DNA of 64,000 bases from Edolisoma coerulescens (Eukaryota; Chordata; Aves; Passeriformes; Campephagidae), in the NCBI GenBank assembly GCA_013397115.1, contig VWZW01004700.1:248001-312000 (forward strand). Direction: 5' to 3'. The notes under the pieces are model-generated. The model saw nothing but the letters and a program-made list of their open reading frames with translations, did no database searches and was not told where the DNA came from. The translations under genes and the position numbers were made by a program. Positions 22,231 to 34,191 of the stretch are shown in pieces. Position 1 is the first letter of the stretch, and every line of letters starts with the position of its first letter.

Positions 22231-25200
22231 GAGAGAAATGAGGCCAACACAAAATCACCTGTACAGTTCTGTCTTATGTGTAGAAACAACGTAACCTGTA
22301 CATCTGTGCAACCCACAGGCCAAACAGGGACAGAAAGTGCTGCATATTTTAAGACATACACATTAAACATATGACAATTACTATTATTTTTGACAATGGA
22401 AAGAAGATTTGCAGTTCCTGCTATATTCACAGGCATACAGTGATGTATGAGCTTATATGAAAAACAAACTCCTATTAGGTCAGTAGTTCTTGTGTCTCTA
22501 AACAGCAAAGCAGGGTTTTCTTTGTAAGGTGATGGAGGATAGTCATGGGTATGGTCAAGAAGATCTAGCACCACTTCCCATTTCTCAGGTTTGTCTTTGG
22601 GATGGCTGAACAGCAGAACCAACATCCCAGCACTATTACAATGACTATTACAAGGAAACAGAGTTTGTTGTCCAGTACAGACTTCTCTGTACTGTCATGC
22701 TCTGCATCTCAGTTTCTTGCCCAGTCTCCCTGTACAGTCAATAGAGAAAGAGATGCTTCTGCAACTTTATTTGTCTCTGCATCAAGATCTCACACAGGTT
22801 AGATGAATCTGTCTGGAGCTGTTCTCCTTTGGGATGAGGTGGGCAGTTTACTTGCAATGCTGGTTTGTCTTCATTGGCTGCAAGGATTACTCAGTGTGTC
22901 TAACTGTGCTGCAGATTTCTACTTTGCAGCTGCCTTCCACCCAGCCTGTCTTTGCCTCTCAGAACTGGAACTTTCTTGTATTAAGGATGCCTGTCTTTTC
23001 TTATGTTTTACCTCATCAATAGTGCAGGTCAACCATGAATCCATTCTTTCCAATTAATCTTTTGCTACCTTGGAAGAAGAGCAGAAATTTGGTAAGAGTA
23101 ATCTCCAAACCATGAACAGGTATTATCTATGGAAAAATGTATGATATTTTTAGGTTTCCTACTCATTTTTATTAGATTAGAAATGACTGAGCTTCCTCCT
23201 ATATAATTAGCAAAGAATTCCTGAGCCCTATATTGGTACTTGCTGCTCTGTATCATGGATTACTCTTCCTATAGGGGTTATACCTTTTTTTCTTAAGAAA
23301 TACCTACTTTTTAATTCCAGTGAGTCTTAACTATTGTGCAGATATCATGAAAGAAATTACCTGCATATTGTGAACTGGGATTTACACCAAATCACCTGCT
23401 GTATTTTTACATCCTTGAGTGCAACAAGTTATTGAGCCTGTCAGGTTTGTTATATTTATGAATATTTGTTTTGCCATGACACATGCTGGCCCTAGTACCT
23501 GAATCCTGCCTCAAGCCACAAGGTGCCAAGTAATAGCCCTTGAGGAACGGCGTGGCATCAAAAGAATTTGAACTGTGCCATTCAGGCACTCCTACTAAAG
23601 TTGAGACTGTTAGACTGCAAGTCTCTGTCATCCTTGTTCTTTTTCCACTTACATGGGCTATGCTATAATGGTGGGATCTTCATAGGAATGTAATTTTGGG
23701 ACTGCCCAGGTCTCTACACAGAACATCCTTTCCTTGCTTAGCACTTCTCTTTGGGATGCTACTGGTTTCCACCTCTTTCTTGTATGGAAAGGTTGAAGAT
23801 TCAAACACATTGTTAAAGTAAGGAAAAACTCTGTCAACCATATTTTCATCACTCTCCCTACCTAGACAGAAATTTGGGATCTTTAGTCCTCCATTCTCCC
23901 TGGTGATGCAGATTCCAGAAGCAGGAGCAGAAAAGCAGTTTGGAAGATTTGATTCCTGCATACACAATACTGCTTTCATCCCCATCATTTGCCAGAGAAA
24001 GCCTCACATAGACAGCATGTGTTTATTGCCCGATTGCTGGCACTCAGTTCCTCACCTGTGTCACCCACGGCTGTGGTGCAAACACCCACACCTGCAGCAC
24101 TTCTCTCTTCAGCCTGCAGCACCAGGGGATGGAGCTCTGCGGAGCGGCAATACTGGGCTCTGTGGCTGCACTGGGCCACTGGAGGGCAGGGCAGGTATAA
24201 TGTATCAGCAGCGAAAGGCGAAGGAAGGTACTCTCATGCACAGCAGCACCCGTGAAGCATGCTCACGTTTTGAAATCTGGGCTCCTAAAGTCGACAATAA
24301 CATCCCTATTTTCAGGCTTTATTTCATCAGCAGCAGAGGGTGATCCTTTGATCCTTACTCTCCACTTTGGCGATGGAAAACAGAATCAGAGGAAAGGCTT
24401 TGATTATTCATTTCTTTTTAAACTGCATCCCTGGGCTATTTAAACTGCGATGAAAACAGTGAGTCAATGTGATAATATTGACAGAACAGAGGTCACGGTG
24501 ACAGCAGTTGTAAACCCAGCATCCTCTGACTTTGCATACCCAGCTGCTCACATGAAATGCTGCAACAAAACCAGCAGAGGGGAAAAGAAGCCTTTAGCTT
24601 GGCTTGGCTTTAGGAGCGAGCCAGGTTTGGGGGTATGGGGTGGTGATAAGGAGAGGTCCATAAACACAGTTGCTGAAAGGAAATGTCCTTGTTTGTATTC
24701 CACTCCAGGAGGGTCAGGAGCACTAGCATGTCTCTCTGAATTACTTTCACAAGACAATCAGGTCAGCGTTTCAATAATTTTACAAACCAGATTTGATCCA
24801 ATTGGAGGATTTTTCACACTAAATCAAACAGCTTCTACACTAGTGAAGGACGTTTAAAAAGGAAGTTGAGTTCTGCTGTGAGCTGAGAGAAGGACAGGGA
24901 TGAATGAGCCAAAAGCCAAATCCAGACTTCTCAGACTCTTGTTCTTAGTGCTGAATGCATTTCTGACAAGCCCTAGAGAGTCATTTAGAGACAAAGCCCA
25001 GTAACATGATACTAAACCAACAAATGAATAAAAATCCTTAATTTCAACGGCATCTCTAGTTCCCTTGTGCTTAGCAGAAAGAAAAGCATTGTATACTTTT
25101 ATGTGTGAGAAAGAATGATCTGTTGGAGATGGAGAAAACATACTAAAAGAGGAAAGAAGATTATGAATGACAGAAGAGCCAAAATAAAATGCAGGAAATC

Positions 25201-25968
25201 TGAGAAGAGGGCAGGCAAGTAGAGGAACAGAAATAATTGTGGGTGGAATGCTGGTTTTTTATTGTAACTTGTACACTTTTTTTTTTTTTTAAGAAAAGAG
25301 AACAACTGTATCCTGTGGTTGAGGGTTATGGTAAACAGAGAGGCCAAGGAAATAGCTGAACAACTTGCAGAGGAGACAGCTGAAAATAAACAAACCCCCA
25401 GACTTCTCCTACTCATAGAATAGAAACAAATGGGAGAAAAAAAATAGAAAATAAGGTCTGGAGAGAATGAGAAGTATGTCTCTGTGTAATTTCAGGGGAG
25501 CGACAGACCTGCCTTTTCATCTGTATAGTTAAAGAAAGACACTGGGCAGCTGAAGGAATAGATTTAGTCCTGTAGGTCAGGGTAAGAACTATCCTACCAC
25601 TGAGATAAAACTCAAGGCCTTTGAGGCATGGAAGGTGGACTTGATTTAGAAAAGATTTAGGGGGGGGAAAAAAGGTGCAGAATGTACCATTTTCCCTGAT
25701 AAACCAGGTTTAGTAAGAGAGGGGAGAGCAAACTTATCTCCTTTGCCTGCCATTTAGCTCATCTTCAGCAAACAGGTACGCATGTGTATGGTCACAGAAA
25801 CAAAGTGTGCATTAGTCCACTCAAGTATGTGACTCTTGTATGAGTATAATAGTAACAATATTTGTCAGGTGGCACCCTTGATGCTGGCACAGCATATTCA
25901 CAAATTAAAACAAGCTTTTGCTGTGCATATCTAGCATTTTTCCTGCAATGTGCTGTGTTAAAGCCAAT

Positions 25969-26615
25969 AATCACAGAATGGCTGAGGCTGCCAGGCAGCT
26001 CTAGAGATATCTGCTCTAGCCCTGCTGCTCTGAGCTGCTCAGAGCCATGTCTAGTGGGTTTTGAGTATCTCCAAGGATGGAGATTCTGTAACTGCTCTGG
26101 GCATCCCATTCCAGTGTTTGACCATGCTCACAGTAAAAAAGATTTTCTTGTGTTTCAGTGACATACCAGTCAACTTCCTGTTCTTTATGTTTGGAAGCAG
26201 CTACCAGGGGAAATTGTTCCATCACCTTCCCACAGATTGAGATGAGTCTGACAAATATGTAGTTTCTCAGATTTTCCTTCTTGCCCTGCTTGAAAATGGG
26301 AATGGCATGTGCTTTCTTCCAGTCCTCAGTAATCCCTCCTGACCACCATCACCTTTTACAAAAAATCGAGGTATCTCAGTGACATCAACCAGCGCCCTCA
26401 ATACCCATGGATACCTCCTATCATGTCTTATAGTGTGAGTGCTCCTGTGTGTTTGAATGCTCTCTAACCATGAGGGGTAAGTCTTCCTTGCTCCAGCCTT
26501 TCCTTTGGGTCTGAGAGTTCTGGTATGGCTAAAGATCAGTCTTACCTGTAAAGACCAAGACAAGGAGATACCTTGGGCTTTTCCATGTCTTCTGTCACAG
26601 GTAGTGCAGTCAAGC
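25969..26615 (-). mobile_element. CR1 LINE with reverse-transcriptase remnant
   Basis: Read on the minus strand, this ends in a CR1 3' tail (reverse complement of TCACAGAATGGCTGAGGCTG at the left). It includes the TTTTGAGTATCTCCAAGGAT block and, at 26267-26617, decayed reverse-transcriptase coding sequence: YPWVLRALVDV is still readable. Frames are broken, so it is dead. Confidence 0.92.
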
Positions 26616-27906
26616 ATCTAGGTAAAATATTTATCAGAACTGGACATCTTGTACAGAATTACAATTAGTTTCTCAAGAAGGATTGTCTTTTATTAGTTTG
26701 AAGGGCAAACTAAGTAATACTTAATTGTCCTGACAGGGAGTGGTGGGAGCGTCCGCATTCAACATTGCCTGAATTTCCTAAAGTGCAGATATGGCATTGT
26801 CCTGAGACTGTACTCCAGAAGTCAAAAGTCCTAACAGATTTAGGCATCTCTCCCAAAGACTGACCCACATCTGAGTCATTTTGATGAACCCTTCCCATGG
26901 GCTGCAAAGCTTTCACTTGCTTCTTGCAGAACAACAGAGAGAAAAGGTATTCTGAGTGGCAACACCATCAAACAGGAAAGGCAAGAAACTCCAAACCAAA
27001 GTTTTCCTCCCACTGACAAGTGAAGCAGGTGGTGGTGTTTTGTGGTAGTGCTGTCAATCAGACTTGCCCCCATATTTGGGCTTCTCACCAGCTTGTCCTT
27101 TGGGATTAAAAGGAGCACATCCAAGTCCTGCCAGCAATCAGTCAGAACTCTGCCAAAAATGTTCAGCTCTTATTGACATGTAATTCTTCCCCTTTCATCT
27201 GCAGTGATAACAAGAGCGTATCCTCTCATCAGTAGTACCTGGATAGCTATTCTGTTTTATGAGTCCAAATTTAGAGCAACCTTCTAATTGCTTCTCTCTC
27301 ACCAGAATGCTTCTTGCTACTGGTGCTTGACAGTTGCACCTAAAATACAAGCTGACATTCTGCTACTATTCAGGGCTGTCCCACTTTAGCAAAAAGGACA
27401 TAGTCAGGCCTCTCAGAGACATTCAGCACAACCCTCAATAATGCATGGCTTTAATCCAGCACCATTTTCTGGAGACAAATTGTTGTCACACCAGTAACCT
27501 GAACCACCTGCATCCATGGAGAAGTGAGACTTTCGAAGGCCCAGAGAAGAAAAGTCTTTGTGTTTTTCAGTGGTTTAGGTGGAAAATAACTTCTGATGGG
27601 AGAGTTTTAAGTCTTAATTCATTCAGATAACAGAGACATTGATCAATGGCAGTCCTGAAACCATGCATTTATTAGAGAGGAAGAGAGAAGAATTTCCTAT
27701 TATCCAGCCTAAAAAAGGAACTTGGCTGTGGCTGAAAATCAGAAATACACTGCCTGTTGGGCACATTTTTTAGCTCTACATTAAATCTCTAAAGCTACGT
27801 CAGTTATTCCTACGTCTTTAGGCATTTTGCATTTGTTCTTGTACCGTATGAAGGTCACATCACCAATGTTGGTTGAATAGGTGGAACACTTCAGTATTGG
27901 CTCAAT

Positions 27907-27912
27907 TTTATT
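27907..27912 (-). promoter_or_regulatory. Candidate DCSTAMP poly(A) signal
   Basis: TTTATT on the plus strand, AATAAA on the minus strand, about 860 bases after the DCSTAMP stop codon. It is the nearest such signal I found; a second is at 27668-27673. Use is not demonstrated. Confidence 0.4.
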
Positions 27913-28768
27913 TCATTAAGGGCAATGGTGCTTTTGCAACATGATAAAGCCCATTTTTGTCTCTTCTGCAAGCTTCTTCAGTCTGCAAGATTTGAAACAT
28001 TGTTCACCTCTACAGATATGCTCCACCCTTTAAAGACACCTTGTTGGCACCCACAGCACCTGATTCCTCTCTATTCTAGCTCTCGTGAGCATTCTCACTT
28101 CTACCTGTTACATGACCTCTCTCATGACTATAAAAGGCATGGTACAATCTGTGCTAGTGATACAGTCTATGGATATGTGGAAGTGGGAGACTAGGACCAA
28201 GTAAGGAATTCTGGGGGGGAGACTAGGTAGGAGACTAGGAGCTAGGGATGGCAAAGATACAGGCTGAAGGGCTTGAGGCTTGAGAAATAGATAAAAATGT
28301 CTAGAAACATCTAAGCCCTGGTTCTTGGCCATCCCAGAAGGCAAGGGACAGCCTCTTCTCTGTCTTCTATCTTCAGTGTCTGGCAAACATGAAGAAGATA
28401 AACCTGCTTCTGCCATTACATCCTCTGTTAGCTCAACCCGAAGAGGTTTGTGCTGTAGTCCTAAAATCTCCAAAGTGTTTTGTTGCTTTTAGACAGAAGA
28501 ACAGATCATCCACGATTTTCTCAAGTTTCTCAGATAATGCAGACCCCAAGTTGAAAAACAAGTATTAATGCAATCCAGGGCAATCTGTGGTGAACTTCAC
28601 ACTATCCACAATGGCACGTTTTCCAAAATACTGCTGCTCAGCCCTTGAGTTTGAAATTTTTACGTTTTAGAATTGACATTCCATAGGAAAGATGGCACTA
28701 AACACAGGTGGAGCTAAAGCATCTCAACCATATCCAAAGATTCACTTGGTCTTTTTCACATCATGCTG

Positions 28769-28840
28769 TCATTCTGCTACACTCCTTTCTTTCTTCCTCA
28801 CTGCCTCTCTTGCCTTGAGTATTGGAAACCAAAAGTTGAC
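28769..28840 (-). CDS. DCSTAMP: DCSTAMP last coding exon, C-terminal tail
   Basis: On the minus strand the acceptor CTTTTCAG is followed by GTCAACTTTTGG, read in phase 0 as VNFWFPILKAREAVRKKERS, then VAE and TGA (28769-28771). The first eight residues align with human DC-STAMP IHFWLPVL in the cytoplasmic tail, and the basic RKK that follows is also shared. The exon is only 24 codons with stop, so it is easily missed. It supplies residues 450-472 of the deduced protein; human is 470 long. The exon 3 donor 695 bases upstream joins it without frame change. Confidence 0.88.
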   Translation of the reverse strand, partial: VNFWFPILKAREAVRKKERSVAE

Positions 28841-29535
28841 CTGAAAAGACAGAAATATGATCTACATGATAGCATTACTGAGTTAAGATCACCCAGACAC
28901 TAAGAGCCTGTACAGTCAGTATTGAAGGATGTAAAAAACCCAAACTTAAACTGCATATGTCTGCCGCCATCTATCTGGATTTGCCATAGGTATATACATG
29001 TATGTTAGTTATTTCCATTAGTGTGTGTGCATATATATATATATACACAGGATAAATGTTTTGGCAAAAAAAAAGTTCTGTTTCCTAATGGTATTTGCAG
29101 TCACACTGTGTTGTAAAACAGAAATTTATCACCTTCCGTTTTACTAAGCAATATTGGAACATCTTTCTCAATACTTAGGGCTGCTCTTTACTGCCTAGCA
29201 TTTGCTGTCTGGATTGCAGGAATACTCTAAGCACTTTTCATATGTTCATGAAAACAAAGTTTCTTCTCTGGAGGACTCTGAATCAGAAAAGTATTTTCTT
29301 GCCAGCACATAGTCATTTGAGCATACCAATGTCATGTCTGTGGCATGTGTGTTGAAGTACAGAACAAAACAATTAGATGATCTAATCTTACCAGTAGGCA
29401 ACTTGTCTCTGGCTCCTGAGCATTGGGGAAAGTCTATCAGCACATAACTGAAGTTAACAAGTGTTAAAGTACTTCCTGGATCTGGCTACCACCCAGTGAG
29501 AAGATGTGGTATTTTCCCCAGAGCTAATGGCTTAC
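28841..29535 (-). other. DCSTAMP: DCSTAMP intron 3
   Basis: A 695-base GTAAGC...TTCAG intron on the minus strand. It includes a short (AT)n microsatellite at about 29032-29045 and no other recognised repeat. Confidence 0.85.
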
Positions 29536-29856
29536 CGTTCTTGCAAATATGTTCTTCCCAGTTTTCTCTTGTAGCTTTCCTCTTTTCTTGAGTAATTTTG
29601 CATGCAAATAACGTATCCGTTTTATCTCAGTGTCAGGATAAAAGGAAGCTGACACAAGTATTTTAAGTTGGGTCAGGAGGCCAGAGAATAACCCAAAAAT
29701 GATTAAGAAGAAGATGATGACTCCAAGCTGGATCCATGTCGTGGAGAGAGCGAGCTCTGGATGAGGGATGCAGTTATGCTTAAACCAAGGGATCTTGAAA
29801 GAATCAGTCTTTGCAATATGCTCTTTCATAGAAATGATATAGCTTTTCTCATTCTT
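29536..29856 (-). CDS. DCSTAMP: DCSTAMP exon 3, last transmembrane segment
   Basis: The exon encodes residues 343-449. On the minus strand it starts after TTGTGCAG with KNEKSYIIS and ends with KNIFART before GTAAGC. It contains HNCIPHPEL, a hydrophobic span near residues 382-404, and the highly conserved QLKILVSASFYP and IRYLHAKLLKKR. These match human DC-STAMP closely and form the C-terminal end of the DC-STAMP domain. All 321 bases stay in frame. The segment after KKR begins the cytoplasmic tail. At the position of the tyrosine in the human ITIM-like SLYLTKI, this protein has Phe (NIFARTV across the splice). Confidence 0.95.
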
Positions 29857-30282
29857 CTGCACAAGAAAAGGTGAGAAAAAGGCATTGGTTATAATACTGA
29901 CTCCCTCCTTCCTTAATATTTCTCCCATTGGACATTCAGATTTACAAAGGACCCTAAATCATCTATACCATCCAGTGCCTATACATGGTATGCTCAAAAC
30001 AGTACATTTATTGGCTATTTATAAATCTTTTGGACTGTATTTTCACAACTTCTCCTGGGAAAATGTCCAGCATTTTGGACCGTTAAGAACTTACCCTCTC
30101 AGTGGCTCTGTTGGGGAAATATTTAGCTAATTTGGTTATAATGGATTAATATTTTTCCACTCCTATGACTCTGCTCAGATGCCCTGTTGGAGGGTCCTTC
30201 ACTGAGAGTAAAACTGCAGAGCAGAGTGTCTGTCCCTTTGGTTTTGTCTCAGCACATGATCAGTGGTGCTTCCACACCATAG

Positions 30283-31250
30283 TGGTTTAACACCAGCCAG
30301 AAATGAAACTCCAAATAAGCCTCTCTCCTTCCGGTAAGAGAGGGACAAAGGCAGAGACTATGGATTGAGATAAGTTACTGAAAGCAACAAGCAATGGAAT
30401 AAGAGATGCACAGTAACAGCAGCAATATTAATAACAAAAGTATATAAAAAGAGAAGGTGGTTTACCCACGAAAGGTATGCACCACCTCGACTTAGTTCCA
30501 TGCTGCCCTGGGACAAAGACAAGATGGTGGATGCTCCCCATAGGCTACATCCATGTGGCCTCCAGATGGTGGCTCTTCCCACGTCCGCCACCACACAGCT
30601 TTCCCCAGACAAAGACAAGGTGACAGGCACTGACCACAGCACTCTCCCTGTCCCCAAGCCTGAGCCAGTGGAAAACAATGACAGACAAACCCCTGAAAGC
30701 AAGACTGTCTGTGTCACACCACACCACCGCTTCGGACGCTGGACTCAACTCTCTGCAGCTGCTTCCAGTACCAGCCCTGCCACTATTGACCACTTCACCC
30801 AGCTCCACTGGGCTCCTTTTGGCTCAGCTTGGACTTGGCTGGGCTCGGGCTCGCCTCCGCCGCTCTGTTCCCTGCAGCTGCCTCCCACACCAGCACGGCT
30901 TTTCAGCAGTGAGCCGAGTCTTGGACGAACAGGAAGGCGATGGGCAGCAAAGGATGGGGTAGGCAGGGGCAGGGCTGATCCTGACAACCTTTCCAATGGA
31001 GAGAGGGAGGAAAAAAAGTTGCACATCCAAGGATGCTCACCCTTCTTCCCCCTGAAACCACACCTGCAGTGATGTTGTGGGTGGTACAGAATAGCAACCC
31101 AGCCATGCCCACATGGCACTAAGCACCATCCCTTCTCAGTAGCCAGGCACTGCCCCGGGCAATGCTCTGACCAAAGGCTGTCACACAAACAAGGCTGCCT
31201 GTCCTCCTCTTGCAGGTGCCTTTGCTTAGCTGATGTCATTCACTGCTTGT
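30283..31250 (-). mobile_element. LTR-like endogenous retrovirus element (right end unresolved)
   Basis: The left end TGGTTTAACACCAGCCAG, followed by a GGATTGAGATAAG block, parallels the layout of the LTR at 21700 (GGTTTAATCCCAGC, then GGGATAAAGAC), so both may be related LTRs in the same orientation. The right part (30490-31230) is much more GC-rich than its surroundings. No clean target duplication was found and the right boundary is a guess. It lies in DCSTAMP intron 2. Confidence 0.45.
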
Positions 31251-32079
31251 GGACTGAAACGTTTAATGAGAGGGGTAAATTAGATATGCTGCTGGGACCA
31301 TACTGGCAGGCAATTTTCTGTTCTGTGTGTAGGAACACTGTAGGGACACTGAATAACCCAGCCTCTTTTCTGATCATGTCAGAGGAATAACAAGCTCTTC
31401 CTTGTGGATTTTCTAATCACCTTACAGAGGCCAGGCACTTCTGTTAGATGTTCGTTGGAGAAATCAAGTTCCCAAAGCATGCTACACATTTTCAGCCTGT
31501 TAGCCTTTCCTTGATATTATCCTGTTCCAAACTATCTCAGGACATTTTATCCCTAAACTGAACTGATGTATAGGCAAGGAAAATCTTCATTAGGAACTCA
31601 ATATGAAATAGGGATACTCGTGCATGAAGAACTTTATTGTTCATGCTAATTAATAAACATCTCAAGTCTCTGAGTCTGTCCTGCTCACCCAGCTTCCCAG
31701 ACTCCCTGAGATCAGCAGCCCTGAGGCTTGATATAACAACTCTGTTGAGATTAAATTTTACATTTTAATGCAATTATCTTTCCTTGGGGAACTAGAAACA
31801 ATCTGATGATGGCATGGTTTTCTGTTTTGAAGGAGTCAACCAGCTTTCCATGTGAGTGAACAATGCACATAAAGAGAGAAAATTCATAGTACAGGACCCA
31901 TGAATCAGCCAGGCACGGTCAGGCTCAGGACTTCTGTCCATGGGTAGTGGGACTAAGCTCCTTTGCCCTGACTTGGGTCACACTCAAGGCAGATCATGAT
32001 AAGAGGCTGCCCTCAAGGTACAAAGGATAGAAACACAGGCAAAACCAAACACAACAGTACACAGCAAATAGTGAGGCTA

Positions 32080-32258
32080 CAACAGGTTGATTAGGGTTGT
32101 GATCAGTTGGGTTCTTAATATCTCCAGGGATGGAGACCCCACAACCTGTCTCAGAAACTTGTTCTATTGTTTGATCACCTGAAGAGTAAACAAAAAATGT
32201 ATTTCCTTTAATTTGTCCTAATTGTCTCTTCTCCCTGCACTGTGCACCACTGAGAAGT
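32080..32258 (-). mobile_element. CR1 LINE fragment
   Basis: Contains the CR1 block TCTCCAGGGATGGAGACCCC and the GCACCACTGAGAAGT block in reverse orientation. It lacks its own 3' tail and ends where the next CR1 begins (32261), suggesting the younger copy landed in or next to it. Confidence 0.85.
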
Positions 32259-32260
32259 CA

Positions 32261-34075
32261 CAGAATCACAGAACCATTAAGGTTGGAAAAGACCTCCAAG
32301 ATTGAGTCCAATAGTTGACCAAACAACACCATAACAACTAAATGATTAAGTTGTTTCTTAAACACTTCTAGGGATGGTTACTCCATTGCTTCCCTGGGCA
32401 ACCCGTTCCAATTCTTGACAACCCCTTCACTGAAGAAATTTTTCCTGTGTCTGGCTCCTCTTTCTTACACCCACCCCCCATCACTTATTTACACACACTT
32501 ATAAGATCCCCTCGAACCATCTCTCCTTCAGCCTGAACAGCCCCCACCTCTTCTCATGTGACAGATGCTTCAGTCCCTAAATCATCTTCCTGACCCTTTC
32601 CTTGACTCCTCACTCCAGTATATGCCCTTCTTCTACTGGGTCTCAGCAGTGCTAAGCAGAGAGGAAGGATCACATCCTACAGCTTGCTGCCAATGCTCTG
32701 CCTAATGCAGCCCAGATTAGCACTTCCTTTGCCATAAGGGCATGTTACAGGCTTGTGGTCAACTTGGTGTCCAACTCTCAGGGCCTTTTTGTGCAAAGCC
32801 ACCTCCCAGTCAGCTCCCAACATGTAACATGCATGGAGTAATTTCTCTTCAAGGACTGCAAGACATGGCATGTTCCTTTGCTGAACATTGTGAGGTTCCT
32901 CTTTGGCCTGTTTTCAAGCTGTTTCAAGACCTTCTGACTGACAGCACAACCTACTGGTGTTTCAGACACTCTTCCCAGGTCTATATTGTCTGCAGGCTTG
33001 TGTGGCTACAATCTGTTTGTCTTTGCAGGTCATTAATGAAGAGGTTAAATAATATAGGTTCCAGTGTCTACTCCTGGGGGACATCAGAAATTGGTTTGTA
33101 CCACAAGTCAGAACTTTTTGAGTCCAAGAGTTTGGTCAATTTTCTGTTCATGTCATTCTCCATTTATCTAGCCCACACTTTATCAGATTGTCAATGAAGA
33201 TGCTCTGTTCCAGTGTTCCAGCATTGGAAACCTTAATAAAAGCACAATCAGTATCCACTGTTCTCCCTTCATCCAGCAACCCAGTGTTTGTATCATAGAA
33301 AACTGTTAGATTGGTCAAGTATGATTTAGCCTTTTAAAATCCATGCTTAATATTCCTAATAGATTTCCTGGCCTTCACATGTACAAAAAAAGCTTCCATG
33401 ATTACAACCTCTGTCATCTTCCCAGGGATAAAGGTGAGGATGACCAGACTGTAGTTCCCTGGATTGTCCTCCTTCCCCTTCTTGAAGATGGGAGTAAAAT
33501 CTGTTTTCTTCCATTCTTCAGGAACACTTCCCAGGCCCCATGACATTTCAAAGACAATTAAAAGTGACATCAGCCAGCACCCTCAGCATCCATGCGTGCC
33601 TCCCAGCAGGTCCCATGGTAGCACATTTGCTTAAATGTGCCCTAACTTGATTCTCCTCCACCAAGGGTAAGTCTTCCTTGCTCCACACTTGCCCTTATCT
33701 CAAAGGCCTGGGGATTCCTAAAGCCTGGTCTTCCTAGTAAAGGCAGAGCTGAAGATGCTATTCAGTACTTTGGGCTTTCTGTGTCCTTTGTTGCCACCAG
33801 GACCCCTCCTGCTCTTCACAGTGGACCTACATTTCCCCATGTCTTTTGTTTGCTGCTTATGGACCTGTAGAAGCCCTTTGCGCTGCCTTTCACCTGCCTT
33901 ACCTGATTCAGCTCCAGGTGGGCTTTTCTTTCCTGCCCCCATCCTTATCCAATCAATGTATCTACATTCCTCCTGGGACCACTGTGCCTTCTTTCACCTA
34001 GTCTGTGCTTTTTTTCCAGAGCTCCTTGCTCACCCATGCTGGCCTCCTGCTGCCCTTGCTTGATTTAGTTGGTAT
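32261..34075 (-). mobile_element. Long CR1 LINE copy with reverse-transcriptase remnants
   Basis: About 1.8 kb of one CR1 in reverse orientation, from its 3' tail (CAGAATCACAGAACCATTAA) to the 5' part of ORF2. On the minus strand at 33334-33570 recognisable reverse-transcriptase motifs remain: VPEEWKKTDFTPIFKKGKED and NPGNYSLVILTFIPGKM. Stops and frameshifts make it inactive. It fills much of DCSTAMP intron 2. The segment 33449-33770 is nearly the same as 45241-45570. Confidence 0.93.
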
Positions 34076-34191
34076 GAATAATTCTTGAGTTATCAAACTG
34101 GGCAGGTTTACTTTGCACTAAAGATGAAATCTCCACCTTAAAGAGTATTCAGACAAGATCCTGAGAAATCTGATCTGTCTCTGAAGTTTTC

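Larger units (their letters stand above)
18736..28768. other. Intergenic interval between convergent DPYS and DCSTAMP
   Basis: About 10 kb between two stop codons, containing both 3' UTRs. Recognised contents are a hairpin (19161), CR1 (19264-19632), a solo LTR (21700-22230) and CR1 (25969-26615). A moderately GC-rich stretch at about 23985-24200 is unexplained. Long open frames near 23900-24340 and 24450-24860 show no family resemblance. The rest appears to be unique non-coding DNA. Confidence 0.75.

Noticed and set aside
22134..22625. 163-codon minus-strand open frame
   Set aside because: It overlaps the solo LTR at 21700-22230 and continues into AT-rich flank; no family resemblance.
23903..24343. 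146-codon plus-strand frame
   Set aside because: Overlapping frames on both strands, no conserved motifs, no plausible splice context.
26267..26617. 116-codon minus-strand frame as a host gene
   Set aside because: It is decayed CR1 reverse-transcriptase sequence (YPWVLRALVDV).
30500..31239. Long open frames on both strands (up to 190 codons)
   Set aside because: They lie in the GC-rich LTR-like block, where stop codons are rare; the products are low-complexity and resemble nothing.
33334..33570. 78-codon minus-strand frame with FTPIFKKGKED as a host gene
   Set aside because: It is CR1 reverse transcriptase within the CR1 copy at 32261-34075.
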